Origin: Chryseobacterium sp. Leaf405
GTDB lineage: Bacteria > Bacteroidota > Bacteroidia > Flavobacteriales > Weeksellaceae
Direction: 5' to 3'
NCBI RefSeq assembly: GCF_001425355.1
Contig: NZ_LMQN01000003.1
Span: forward strand, 40,427-104,426
Length of the DNA: 64,000 nucleotides
Shown: piece after piece, positions 26,325 through 35,904 of the stretch
Position numbering within the stretch: position 1 is the stretch's first letter
Layout of the letters: the number at the start of each line of letters is the position of its first letter
The notes under the pieces: model-generated
The model's database searches: none
What the model saw: the letters and a program-made list of their open reading frames with translations, nothing else
What the model was told of the DNA's origin: nothing
Program-made: the position numbers and the translations under genes

Positions 26325-29300
26325 ATGAGACAAAAAATCACGATTTTATTTCTATTAAGCTTTGTATCAACACTCTGGGCTCAAAGAATAAACATCGACT
26401 GGGATGGTTCTAAAATCCGAGACTTTGGTGTTGCAAAACTAAATCTTCCAAATTTCAAAAATGAAGGACTTTCTTTCAGCCAAAATAACATATTTATAAG
26501 CAAAAAACAACAAGTTGGCGAAAACCAGTTAAAAATTTCTAATCAAGTTTGGGAAAATGTTTCTAATAAAGACTTATTTGATTTAAGTAAAGATCTTTTG
26601 TTTGACAAAGAAGTGAAGGATGTCGATTATTATTACTTAGATGGGCAGCGATATGCAAGCATCAATGTTTCTTTGTTTAAAAATGTGAAAGGAAAAGTTC
26701 AGAGATTATCTTCTTTTGAAATTGTAGAAACCAACGTTTCCAATCTTTCCGGAAATGCTTTAAAAGTAGGAACTGCAAATAATCCTTTATCTACTGGGGC
26801 TTTTTATAAAATTAAAGTTGACAAATCAGGTATTTTTAAAATTACTGCACAATTTTTAAGAGATAACGGAATTAATCCGGCTTCTGTTAACCCGAAAAAC
26901 TTCAGAATCTACGGAAATGGAGGAGTTATGCTTCCGGAATTCAATCAGGATGTTAAATACAGCGCTCTTCAGGAAAATGCCATTCAGGTTGTAGGTGAAG
27001 ATGACGGAACATGGAATGACAATGATTATGCGCTTTTTTATGCTCAGGGTCCTGATGGTTATAATCTTTATAATAAATCAAATGGTAACGGTTATAAAAG
27101 AAGAGAAACCCGATTTTCTTCAAGTGAAAACGTGAAAAATATTTATGAAGATGTTTCCTATTATTTTATCAATTTTGATAAAGGTCCGGGAAAAAGAGTT
27201 CAGCCAGTTGATATTAACTTACCTGCCACCCCACTTATCACAAGATTCGATAATTATCAGGTGATTAATAACGATCAGAAAAACTTGATGAAAGTCGGAA
27301 GAACCTGGGTAGAAGATGCTCCTTTTGTAACCGACAAAACGGTGAGTTTTACTACAGCTTCTGCAATACAGCCCGGAGATGTCATAAGATATACAGCGCA
27401 GGCGATAGGATTCAGGTCTCAAAAAAACACTCTTTCTATCGATATAAATAATCAGAGTCCTACTGTAACAATAGTTCCACAACCTGACCTATCTGCTTCC
27501 TACGAATTTTTTCCTATAAAATATGCCGGTACTACTACAGGTTTAACAGGAACGCAACTTACATTTAATCTGAAACCGAATATTACCGCAAACCCTAACG
27601 GAACTTTCTATCCTGATTATTTTGAGGTTCAGTATAAAGATAACCTTACTTTTAATGGAACTCAAATCAATTTCAGAGATTATTCTTTGGTTAGTGGGAG
27701 TAATACAACTTATGGTTTCAGCTTATCAAATGCAGGATCGGCAGAACAAATCTGGGATGTTACTGATATTACCAATGCTAACAGAAGGGTAAATAAAGCA
27801 TCAGGAAATACCACATTTAACTTCGCTTATACAGCATCTGATCAGAATTTTAATAACGAATTCGTAGCTTTCAGAAATGATGCGGCTTTCAGTCCTCAGT
27901 TTGTGGGGAGAATTGGTAATCAGAATCTTTCAGCATTATCCAATGTAGATTATCTCATTATTACAGTTCCTGAAATGATGGCACAGGCTCAAAGATTGGC
28001 TAATTATCATCAGACAAAAAACAATTACAATGTACAGATTATCGATACCGATAAAATTTACAATGAATTTGGCAGCGGAAGCAGAGATCTTACCGCAATC
28101 AGAGATTTTGTCACAAAACTTAATACTCCGCTAGGAACATTGAAATATGTATTTATTTTAGGAGATGCTTCTTACGATTATAAGAATAGAATATCTAATA
28201 ATTCCAACATCGTTTCAAGCTATAATAGTGAAAATTCTAATGATGTTATTGCATCCTACGTTACAGACGATTATATCGTAATGACAAAACCACAAACGGT
28301 TGAGCATATTGATTCTAATCTTCCCGATTTGCCGGTGGGGCGTATTCCTGCCGCAACTGTAACAGAAGCCGGCAATATGATCGATAAAACATTAGCTTAT
28401 AACAACAGTTTATCAGGACAATCTTCTCCTTTCGGAGAATGGAGAATGAAACTTGATTTTGTTGTGGATGATGATAATGATACGGGACCTATTTTTCATG
28501 ATGTAATGAACAGTACCCTATCTTCGGTATTTGAATCAGGAACAGATCTTAAAGAATATAATGTAAGAAAACTATATCTGGATGCTTTCCCGAGACAAAG
28601 TACATCTGGCGGATTCAGATATCCTCAGGTAAATCAGGCAATTTTCAACGATGTAGGAAACAGCCTTTATCTTTTCTATTTCGGACATGGAGGTATTAAC
28701 GGATGGGCGCAGGAAAGAGTTTTTACTTTAGATGAAATTAACAATCTTAATAATTTTTCTAACGTATACAGCAGATTCCCTTTTGTATCTACCATTACAT
28801 GTGAATTTACACTTTGGGACGAACCGGCTACAGCTTCCGCCGGAGAACAATTAATGAAATTAAAACAAGGAGGTCCGGCTACGATGATTACTTCCAGCCG
28901 TGCTATTGCGGTAGATTACGGAATCGACTTTACTAATCTTTTTACTCAGAATATTTTTAAATTAACAAGTGACGATTTTGAAACATTGGGATATGCACAC
29001 CTTAATGCAAAAAAACAATATGGCGGACAAAACAACCATTTAAAAGTAAACTATCTTGGTGATCCAGCTATGAAATTAAGTAGACCTAAGAGATTATTGG
29101 TTATCGATAATATTGAAACGCCGGTTCCGGGATTAATCAGAGGATTAGATTTTGTAAAGGTTAAAGGGCATATCAACAATCCTAACGGATCTGTAAACAC
29201 ATCTTTTAACGGAAAAGTTATCATTAATATTTTCGATAAAAGATTAAATAAAACAACTTTAAATAACAGTGGAGCACTATCTCCAGTTCTTCAATATACA

Positions 29301-30218
29301 GAAGAAGGAAGTGCGATCGTGAAAGCTGCAGGGATAGCAGTAAATGGTGTGTTTACCGCAGAATTCTATGTTCCTAAAGATATTAACTATGCCATTGGTA
29401 CAGGAAGAATCTTAGCTTACGCCGATAACAAAGCAAGTGATGTTTTCAACAACCAGCCAGTACAGGTAGGAGATATTAATCCCAATGGAATTAATGATAA
29501 CGAACCACCAAAAGTGAAGTTATATATGAATAACACCAACTTTGCAGAAGGGGGTATTACAGACCAAAACCCAATGTTGCTGGCTTGTGTAACAGATGAT
29601 ACGGGAATTAATTCTACAGGTTCTGGTATCGGTCACGATATTACAGTATATTTGGACGGACAAATTATCAACACCGTTGTATTGAATGATTTTTATTCAC
29701 CGGGTGAAGGAAACGGATGTGTCAGCCCGAGTTTAGCAGATTACCAAAAAGGAAATGTAACCTACCCTTTCAGAAATCTTGCCGTAGGACAACATCAATT
29801 AACATTTAAAGTTTGGGACATCAACAATAATTCCACAACTTCTACGTTGAATTTTGAAGTTAAGGATGAAGCCGATCAACATTTGATCATTAACAGACCA
29901 TTGAACTGGCCAAATCCGTTTACCAATAAAACATACGTTCAGTTTGAGCATAACTGTGATGATATTCTTGATGTAAATGTCCAGATTTATACAATTACAG
30001 GAAAATTGGTAAGAACTTTATCACAGCCAGTCGTTGCAGAACCTTTCCTACAGGGCTTTAGAACGCCACGTCAGGCAATAGAATGGGACGGAAGAGATGA
30101 TTTTGGTGCCACAGTAGCAAAAGGTACGTATATTTTTAAGATATTTGCAAAAAGTCAGAATCAAGAAAAATGCAAAGGAAGTGCTACAGCTGTAGAAAAA
30201 ATGGTACTTTTGAAATAA
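26325..30218 (+). CDS. porU: Type IX secretion system sortase PorU, 1297 aa
   Basis: Cell-surface C25 (gingipain-like) peptidase that removes the C-terminal signal of T9SS cargo and attaches it to anionic LPS. The signal peptide is MRQKITILFLLSFVSTLWA. The protease domain has the His in YFGHGGINGWAQERVF and the Cys in VSTITCEFTLWDEP. Upstream are the PorU N-terminal domains, and downstream Ig-like modules. The final ~85 residues (WPNPFTNKTYVQFEHNC...GKLVRTLSQ...KGTYIFKIFA) are themselves a T9SS-type C-terminal domain. The gldJ-porU-porV order is the classic Flavobacteriia arrangement. Confidence 0.94.
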   Translation: MRQKITILFLLSFVSTLWAQRINIDWDGSKIRDFGVAKLNLPNFKNEGLSFSQNNIFISKKQQVGENQLKISNQVWENVSNKDLFDLSKDLLFDKEVKDVDYYYLDGQRYASINVSLFKNVKGKVQRLSSFEIVETNVSNLSGNALKVGTANNPLSTGAFYKIKVDKSGIFKITAQFLRDNGINPASVNPKNFRIYGNGGVMLPEFNQDVKYSALQENAIQVVGEDDGTWNDNDYALFYAQGPDGYNLYNKSNGNGYKRRETRFSSSENVKNIYEDVSYYFINFDKGPGKRVQPVDINLPATPLITRFDNYQVINNDQKNLMKVGRTWVEDAPFVTDKTVSFTTASAIQPGDVIRYTAQAIGFRSQKNTLSIDINNQSPTVTIVPQPDLSASYEFFPIKYAGTTTGLTGTQLTFNLKPNITANPNGTFYPDYFEVQYKDNLTFNGTQINFRDYSLVSGSNTTYGFSLSNAGSAEQIWDVTDITNANRRVNKASGNTTFNFAYTASDQNFNNEFVAFRNDAAFSPQFVGRIGNQNLSALSNVDYLIITVPEMMAQAQRLANYHQTKNNYNVQIIDTDKIYNEFGSGSRDLTAIRDFVTKLNTPLGTLKYVFILGDASYDYKNRISNNSNIVSSYNSENSNDVIASYVTDDYIVMTKPQTVEHIDSNLPDLPVGRIPAATVTEAGNMIDKTLAYNNSLSGQSSPFGEWRMKLDFVVDDDNDTGPIFHDVMNSTLSSVFESGTDLKEYNVRKLYLDAFPRQSTSGGFRYPQVNQAIFNDVGNSLYLFYFGHGGINGWAQERVFTLDEINNLNNFSNVYSRFPFVSTITCEFTLWDEPATASAGEQLMKLKQGGPATMITSSRAIAVDYGIDFTNLFTQNIFKLTSDDFETLGYAHLNAKKQYGGQNNHLKVNYLGDPAMKLSRPKRLLVIDNIETPVPGLIRGLDFVKVKGHINNPNGSVNTSFNGKVIINIFDKRLNKTTLNNSGALSPVLQYTEEGSAIVKAAGIAVNGVFTAEFYVPKDINYAIGTGRILAYADNKASDVFNNQPVQVGDINPNGINDNEPPKVKLYMNNTNFAEGGITDQNPMLLACVTDDTGINSTGSGIGHDITVYLDGQIINTVVLNDFYSPGEGNGCVSPSLADYQKGNVTYPFRNLAVGQHQLTFKVWDINNNSTTSTLNFEVKDEADQHLIINRPLNWPNPFTNKTYVQFEHNCDDILDVNVQIYTITGKLVRTLSQPVVAEPFLQGFRTPRQAIEWDGRDDFGATVAKGTYIFKIFAKSQNQEKCKGSATAVEKMVLLK

Positions 30219-30278
30219 ATTAAAATAATTATAGTTAATAATATTAATAAAAAACTGATAATATATAAAAGACAACAT

Positions 30279-31442
30279 ATGAATTTAACAACTAAACTGC
30301 TTTTAGGAATTGGGTTAGGTGCTGGTTTTTTAGGCTATTCTCAAGATTTAAGTCTAGTAAGACCTGTATTAACAGGAGCTCCGTTTTTAAGAATTGCCCC
30401 TGATGCAAGAGCCGGAGGTATGGGAGACCAAGGGGTTGTAACCTCTCCTGATGCATTTTCTCAGTTCTGGAATGCTGCAAAATATCCTTTTAGCAGAACC
30501 AGTTCTTCCGTAGGGATAAACTATACACCGTACATGGGTAAACTTACCAATGATGTGTTTTTGCTGTATGGAGCATTCCATAAATTCTTAGGGCAGGAAG
30601 AAAGATCTACCATCTCTGCAAGTATCTATTACTTCAATATGGGTGAAGTAGACTTAACTTCTTTGGTTGGTAACGACGTTGTTTCAAACGGTACTTCCAA
30701 ACCAAACGAATTCTCTATTGATGTTGCTTATGGTCTTAAACTTTCAGATTCATACTCAATGGCAGTTACGGGTAGATTTATCCGTTCAGATTTAGCCGGA
30801 GGATTCAACACTGACACTACCCTTAAACCGGCAAACTCTTTCGCAGTAGACGTTTCAGGATACTATACATCTCCTAAATTTTCAAGTTTCGGAAATATGG
30901 ATGGTAAACTGAATGCAGGTTTCACTATTCAGAACTTAGGTCCGAAATTAGACTATACAGGAAACGAAGAATCAAGATCTTATCTTCCTACCATGGCAAG
31001 ATTGGGTATTGGTTATGATACGTATCTAGATGACATGAACAAACTTGGAATCAGCTTTGAAGGTTCTAAAATCTTAGTTCCTGGTTCAGAATTTACAGGT
31101 AGATATGACAGCAGCAGAAATCCTATTTATGAAATTCCAAACGTAGGACCTATCGCTGGTATCGGAAAATCTTTCAAAAACAAAAACTCAGTTATGATGA
31201 GTGGTGCTTTGGAATATTCTTATGACAATGCATTTGCTGTAAGAGGAGGATATTTCCACGAAAGTGAAGAGCAGGGAGCAAGACAGTTTGCAACTGCTGG
31301 TATCGGATTAAAGTACCGTTCTTTCGGTCTTGATATTTCTTACCTTATCAATATGTCTAAAATTAATACTGCTTTGGATAACACGCTTCGTTTCGGTCTT
31401 ACATGGAACATTGGTGAAGAAACTTCAAACGTAGATTATTAA
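30279..31442 (+). CDS. porV: T9SS outer-membrane shuttle protein PorV (LptO), 387 aa
   Basis: A 14-stranded FadL-like barrel that takes cargo from the SprA translocon to PorU. After the signal peptide comes the diagnostic block TGAPFLRIAPDARAGGMGDQGVVTSPDAFSQFWNAAKYPF; the chain is then typical barrel strands ending in GLKYRSFGLDISYLIN...NTLRFGLTWNIG. It lies 60 bp after porU on the same strand, and the two act as a pair. Confidence 0.94.
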   Translation: MNLTTKLLLGIGLGAGFLGYSQDLSLVRPVLTGAPFLRIAPDARAGGMGDQGVVTSPDAFSQFWNAAKYPFSRTSSSVGINYTPYMGKLTNDVFLLYGAFHKFLGQEERSTISASIYYFNMGEVDLTSLVGNDVVSNGTSKPNEFSIDVAYGLKLSDSYSMAVTGRFIRSDLAGGFNTDTTLKPANSFAVDVSGYYTSPKFSSFGNMDGKLNAGFTIQNLGPKLDYTGNEESRSYLPTMARLGIGYDTYLDDMNKLGISFEGSKILVPGSEFTGRYDSSRNPIYEIPNVGPIAGIGKSFKNKNSVMMSGALEYSYDNAFAVRGGYFHESEEQGARQFATAGIGLKYRSFGLDISYLINMSKINTALDNTLRFGLTWNIGEETSNVDY

Positions 31443-31462
31443 GAAATACAACATACAAGTTT

Positions 31463-31494
31463 AAAAAGTCTCATATTTTATGGGACTTTTTTAT
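31463..31494 (+). terminator. Intrinsic terminator of porUV
   Basis: AAAAAGTCTCATA and TGGGACTTTTT form a stem with one wobble, followed by T-rich sequence, 20 bp after the porV stop. Confidence 0.75.
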
Positions 31495-31555
31495 TTGAAG
31501 CAATTTTGGCAATATTGATTTTTTTTAAGAGCAATTCCAGCTTTTCGCACTCGCT

Positions 31556-31608
31556 ATTTTTATTTTCAGGCTGTGGCGGCTTCGCCACCACAGCCTGAAA
31601 ATAAAAAT
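31556..31608. repeat. Large palindromic intergenic repeat
   Basis: Perfect 21-bp arms (31556-31576 and 31588-31608, core TTTTCAGGCTGTGG / CCACAGCCTGAAAA) enclose 11 nt that hold a second small stem GGC-TTC-GCC. Flanks AGCAATTCCAGCTTTTCGCA (left) and ATCTGGGCTAGG (right) resemble a dispersed structured repeat I recall from Chryseobacterium/Flavobacterium spacers. It lies in the 354-bp gap between porV and the FUSC gene; the rest of that gap holds no credible gene. Confidence 0.65.
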
Positions 31609-31796
31609 GAGTTCAAACAAATGCTTCAATCTGGGCTAGGAATTTTGTGTTTCCTATCAACATTTCGAAGAACCATAACCCCTTTATCGTTCCGTTATCC
31701 ATTAGAAAATCAACCTAAAAAAAATATTTCAGAAAAATTCACAATTCATCTGCATAGCAAAACTCACAATTCATATTTAACTCTTATTTTTGTAGT

Positions 31797-34079
31797 ATGA
31801 ACTATTCTGCGGAACTCAAAAAATTTGTCACCAGCCAATATGTATACTCTGCCATCAGAATTACATTGGCAACCGTTCTGCCATGCCTCGTTCTCGCCCA
31901 TTTCGGGATCTTAAAAGAATATTTCCTTTTTCCTCTCGGAACCAGCTTTGTTGCCCTCACCGATCAGCCAGGACCATTTATCCGCAGAAGAAATGCCTTA
32001 ACATTCGCCATTATTTGCTTTGTTTTTGTCGCCCTTATTGCAAGTTTGGTAATGCATATTAAAATTTTGGTTCTCTCAGAAATTATTGTCTTCGGAATAT
32101 TTTTTTCGTTGATCGGAGTTTACGGACAAAGATTAGCCGCCGTTGGTTCTTTATCATTAGTAGTTCTTGCCATCTTTATCGACGGACATTTAACCGGAGC
32201 CAATATTTTTAAAAGCTTATTAATTTTCGCTTCGGGCTGTGCCTGGTTCTTATTGATATTTTTAATTGTAACGACCATTCAGCCTTATAAATTGGCAAGT
32301 CAGATGATTGGAGAAAATTATCTTCAGTTAGCAGAATTTTTAAAAATTAAAGCCAATTATTATCAGAAAAATCCTGATTTCAATAAACTAACCACACAGG
32401 TTATCGCCAAACAGATTGAAATAAAAAACCTTCAGGAAGAAACCAGAGAAACCGTTTTCAAAACAAGGGTTATCGTAAATGAATCGACGACAACAAGCCG
32501 TTTGTTGATGTTGATGTTACTGAATTCAATGGATCTTCATGAGAAACTGATGACTTCAGAAAGCGATTACGAAAAACTTCAGAAAAGTTTCGACGACAGC
32601 ATGATCTTGGTAAACATCCATGATTATCTGAATTTATTGGCAGAAGAAATTACCAACATCGGAATCTCGCTTCAAATCGGAACAAGGGCAAAACCTATGT
32701 TTAATCTGGATGCTGAGCTAAAAAATCTTAATCATCACTATTTTGAACTGAGAAATAAAGAACTGACTCCGGACAGTCTTGAAGACTTTATGGTTCTTCG
32801 TCAGATCCTGATGCGCATCAACGAGATTACAAAAGAAATCAACGAAATCTATAAAGTCTTTTCACAAAATATAAAACTCGCAAAAAGTCTTTCTACAGGT
32901 TTAGATTTAAAAAAATTCATGCCCAATGAAGAAAAGCTTAATATTAAAGTTTTAAAAAACAATATCTCACTTTCCTCTTCACATTTTCGTCATGCGTTGA
33001 GAATTACAATTGCTTTATTATTAGGGTATTCATTTTCGTTATTTCAATTATTGGGAATTGGTCATACGTATTGGATTTTAATTACAATAGTTGCCATTTT
33101 AAAACCAGCCTACTCTATCACCAAAAAAAGAAATCTGCTACGTCTCTACGGAACAATTGCCGGAGCCGTTATTGCGTATGGAATACTGCATTTTATTCAT
33201 ATCAACCAACTTTTATTCAGTATTCTTTTGCTAAGCATGATTATGTGTTTCAGCTTTTTGAAAGGACGGTATTTCTGGGCAGTTTTGTTTATGACGATCT
33301 ACGTTTTCCTGAGTTTTAATTTTTTGAGTCCGGGAAATGTCGACATTATTTTCAGAGACAGAATTGTGGATACCATTATTGCCGGAATTATTACCTCGAT
33401 TGTCGCTTACATCGTATTGCCGGTTTGGGAGCATACTCAGAATTTAGAATTAATGAAAAAATCTGCGGAATGCAATTTAATTTATTTCCAAAGCGTGATT
33501 TCTAAGTTCATCGGAGAAGACTTTGATATTGAAGATTATAAAGTGAAGCGAAAAAACGCTATCATTTCATTGGCAAACCTTTCGGATAATTTTCAGAGAA
33601 TGATTTCTGAACCGAAAAATCAACAGAAAAAACTGGAAGTGGTACATCAGTTTGTTGCAACTTCACATTTAATTACTGCTTACACTGCTTCTCTTTCGCA
33701 ATATGTGAAAGATGATGAAAAATTTCCTGAAATTGATGCTGAAGGCTGGAGCAAAAAAATAGAATCTGAAATGCAGCAGATTTCAAATTTGTTGAATGGC
33801 GACAAAATCAGTGAAGCTTTAAAAATGGAAAGCCGTATCGAACCGGAAGATTCTTCACTAGAAGATTTAATTTTAAAACGAAAAACAGAACTTACCGAAA
33901 CTGAATCTTTCGACAGAAGAGATCCTGATAAAATCTCACATTTAACAGAGCTGAAAAATGTACATGATATTCTTGAACTGATTTATGACGTGGCAAAAGA
34001 ACAGCGAAAAGTAATTGAAAAGTATAAAAGCGAGTCTGCCGACACAGAAATAAGTAAACCTATTCCTCAACAATCGTAA
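31797..34079 (+). CDS. FUSC/YccS-family inner-membrane protein, 760 aa
   Basis: Two repeats of a multi-helix membrane block are separated by a ~220-residue cytoplasmic helical part: segments at about residues 20-160 (ITLATVLPCLVLAHFGI, FAIICFVFVALIASLV and others) and 395-545 (HALRITIALLLGYSFSLFQLLGIGHTYWILITIVAILKPAYSITKKRN, the FUSC signature). A charged helical C-terminus follows. Such proteins are thought to act as aromatic-acid or other small-molecule exporters, but the substrate is unknown. The 3' end overlaps the convergent phosphopantetheinyl transferase gene by 20 bp. Confidence 0.85.
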   Translation: MNYSAELKKFVTSQYVYSAIRITLATVLPCLVLAHFGILKEYFLFPLGTSFVALTDQPGPFIRRRNALTFAIICFVFVALIASLVMHIKILVLSEIIVFGIFFSLIGVYGQRLAAVGSLSLVVLAIFIDGHLTGANIFKSLLIFASGCAWFLLIFLIVTTIQPYKLASQMIGENYLQLAEFLKIKANYYQKNPDFNKLTTQVIAKQIEIKNLQEETRETVFKTRVIVNESTTTSRLLMLMLLNSMDLHEKLMTSESDYEKLQKSFDDSMILVNIHDYLNLLAEEITNIGISLQIGTRAKPMFNLDAELKNLNHHYFELRNKELTPDSLEDFMVLRQILMRINEITKEINEIYKVFSQNIKLAKSLSTGLDLKKFMPNEEKLNIKVLKNNISLSSSHFRHALRITIALLLGYSFSLFQLLGIGHTYWILITIVAILKPAYSITKKRNLLRLYGTIAGAVIAYGILHFIHINQLLFSILLLSMIMCFSFLKGRYFWAVLFMTIYVFLSFNFLSPGNVDIIFRDRIVDTIIAGIITSIVAYIVLPVWEHTQNLELMKKSAECNLIYFQSVISKFIGEDFDIEDYKVKRKNAIISLANLSDNFQRMISEPKNQQKKLEVVHQFVATSHLITAYTASLSQYVKDDEKFPEIDAEGWSKKIESEMQQISNLLNGDKISEALKMESRIEPEDSSLEDLILKRKTELTETESFDRRDPDKISHLTELKNVHDILELIYDVAKEQRKVIEKYKSESADTEISKPIPQQS

Positions 34080-34674
34080 AACAATATTCGTCGAAAAACT
34101 CTACTCTGGCTTTAAATTCATCGGAAATCTGTTCGTCGTGAACTCTGCATTTAATATCGTGAATATGTTTTAATTCAAAAGGTTTTACTTCGTAATGTTT
34201 TTTCAGTGACCAGTGTTTAGAATGATGAATTTTGTACATACTTTCCTTTACGCTCCAGATGATTGTAAAATAAGTAACTTCATTATCAAAAGGAATAAAA
34301 CCACGCTCGTTTTCATACGTGAATTTATCGATTACCCTTAAAATTTTTGGATTAAATTTTTCAAGATCAATCCCGATTTTATTTTTAGAAATAGCAATCG
34401 CTGCAAATGGAAAAGAATGGGTGATGGATATTTCGGCATCTTTCGGCGACAGAAAAGGTTCCCTTTCCTTATATAAAATTTTCGAATTCGGTTTTAAGCC
34501 TTTTAATAACTTACGAACCATCAAAACCTCCAATAATTTCTTTGGATGATAATCCTTTACTTTCTCTGCGTTTTCAGGTTCCAACAATTTCTGAATATCC
34601 AAATCTTCAGTTTCATCGTACTTCCACACGAGAATTGTTGCGTTATCATCAGAAAAATCACGGTAAAGAGGCAT
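34060..34674 (-). CDS. 4'-phosphopantetheinyl transferase superfamily protein, 204 aa
   Basis: An Sfp-type enzyme that activates carrier proteins. The metal- and CoA-binding motifs are present: ISITHSFPFAAIAIS, KIGIDLEKF (GIDLE) and IWSVKESMYK (W-x-x-KE-x3-K). It differs from the short AcpS type in length. No carrier protein or NRPS/PKS gene is adjacent, so it may serve distant clusters (for instance aryl-polyene or flexirubin pigment synthesis, which is inference). Confidence 0.87.
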   Translation of the reverse strand: MPLYRDFSDDNATILVWKYDETEDLDIQKLLEPENAEKVKDYHPKKLLEVLMVRKLLKGLKPNSKILYKEREPFLSPKDAEISITHSFPFAAIAISKNKIGIDLEKFNPKILRVIDKFTYENERGFIPFDNEVTYFTIIWSVKESMYKIHHSKHWSLKKHYEVKPFELKHIHDIKCRVHDEQISDEFKARVEFFDEYCFTIVEE

Positions 34675-34782
34675 TGAATAATTTTATGTCGTAAAAATAA
34701 TAAAAATTAGAACAATGTAAAGATTTCTGTATCCGCAATAATCCACAAGATTGATTACATTGGTTAAAATTCTACCAAATAA

Positions 34783-34828
34783 AAATTCCATTATAACAAA
34801 AACGGTCATTCTTATTATAATGGAATTT
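34783..34828 (-). terminator. Intrinsic terminator of aguB-aguA
   Basis: AAATTCCATTATAA (34783-34796) pairs with 34815-34828; on the minus strand a TTTTTATTT tract follows. It lies 21 bp after the aguA stop. Confidence 0.75.
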
Positions 34829-34848
34829 ATTTTTTGAAGAAAATTATT

Positions 34849-35904
34849 TTAAACCAAAGGTTCCTGCTGGCTTAAGCAATGAAAGCTTCCCAATCCCCAA
34901 ATAATATCCGTAGAATCTATTCCTACAACTTTTCTTTCAGGGAAACATTTCTGGATAATTTCCAAAGCAACCTCATCTTTATCGCATCTGTAAGTTGGCA
35001 CGATGACCGATTTATTAGCAATATAAAAGTTAGCGTAAGAAGCCGGCAAGCGTTGATCTTCCCAAATTACAGGATCCGGCATAGGAAGTTCTATGATATT
35101 TAACGAACTTCCATCCAATAAACGCATTTCCTTTAGCTGCTTCAAATTGGTTTGAAGAATTTCATAATTGTCATCTTCTACATTATCTTCTACCACAGTA
35201 AGAACTGTATTTTCATTCACAAATCGAATGGTATCGTCTACATGCCCGTCGGTATCGTCGCCAATGATACCGTCTTCTACCCAAAGAATCTGTTCCACAC
35301 AATAGAAATCTTTCAGATATTGCTCTACCTCTTCTTGTGACAAATGCGGATTTCTGTTTTTATTAAGCAAACAAGATTTAGATGTAAGAATCGTTCCTTT
35401 TCCATTAAACTCTACAGATCCGCCTTCCATAATAATTCCGGGATAAATCACTGGAATATCAAATTCTTTCCCAATTTTTGTAGGAATAACATCGTCCAAT
35501 TCAAACGGAGGATATTTTCCGCCCCATGCATTAAATCCCCAATCTAAAATAATTTTCTGAGGTTCTTCTCCATTTTTATTCACTAAGAAAGCCGGTCCGT
35601 GATCTCTACACCATGCATCATTAGTTTCATTAAAATAAAACTCTACATTTTCTAAATTTGCGCCAGCCTGCATAATACAATCCATTGCAAATTTTCTCAT
35701 TTCTTCATCTTTTACATTGATTCTCACAAATTCATCCTGAGAAAGAATTTTTATAAATTCTGAATAATAAGGATATATTTCCTGCAGTTTATCCGGCCAG
35801 GATTCTTCTTTATGCGGCCATGAAAGCCAGGTTGCTTCATGTTCTTCCCATTCTGCCGGAAAACGGTATCCTAATTCTTTAGGTGTTTTAGTATTATCTA
35901 TCAT
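34849..35904 (-). CDS. aguA: Agmatine deiminase, 351 aa
   Basis: Porphyromonas-type peptidyl-arginine-deiminase fold enzyme that hydrolyses agmatine to N-carbamoylputrescine and ammonia. The motifs are RDHGPAFLVN, GGSVEFNGKGTILTSKSCLLNKNRN, DDTDGHVDDTIRFV with the catalytic His/Asp, and the nucleophile Cys in GLGSFHCLSQQEPLV at the C-terminus. Its start overlaps the aguB stop (TAATG), so the two enzymes are translationally coupled. Confidence 0.94.
   Translation of the reverse strand: MIDNTKTPKELGYRFPAEWEEHEATWLSWPHKEESWPDKLQEIYPYYSEFIKILSQDEFVRINVKDEEMRKFAMDCIMQAGANLENVEFYFNETNDAWCRDHGPAFLVNKNGEEPQKIILDWGFNAWGGKYPPFELDDVIPTKIGKEFDIPVIYPGIIMEGGSVEFNGKGTILTSKSCLLNKNRNPHLSQEEVEQYLKDFYCVEQILWVEDGIIGDDTDGHVDDTIRFVNENTVLTVVEDNVEDDNYEILQTNLKQLKEMRLLDGSSLNIIELPMPDPVIWEDQRLPASYANFYIANKSVIVPTYRCDKDEVALEIIQKCFPERKVVGIDSTDIIWGLGSFHCLSQQEPLV

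Noticed and set aside
31573..31800. 75-aa plus-strand ORF before the FUSC gene
   Set aside because: It begins inside the large palindromic repeat, has no domain-like composition and ends just where the FUSC gene starts; most likely a chance reading.
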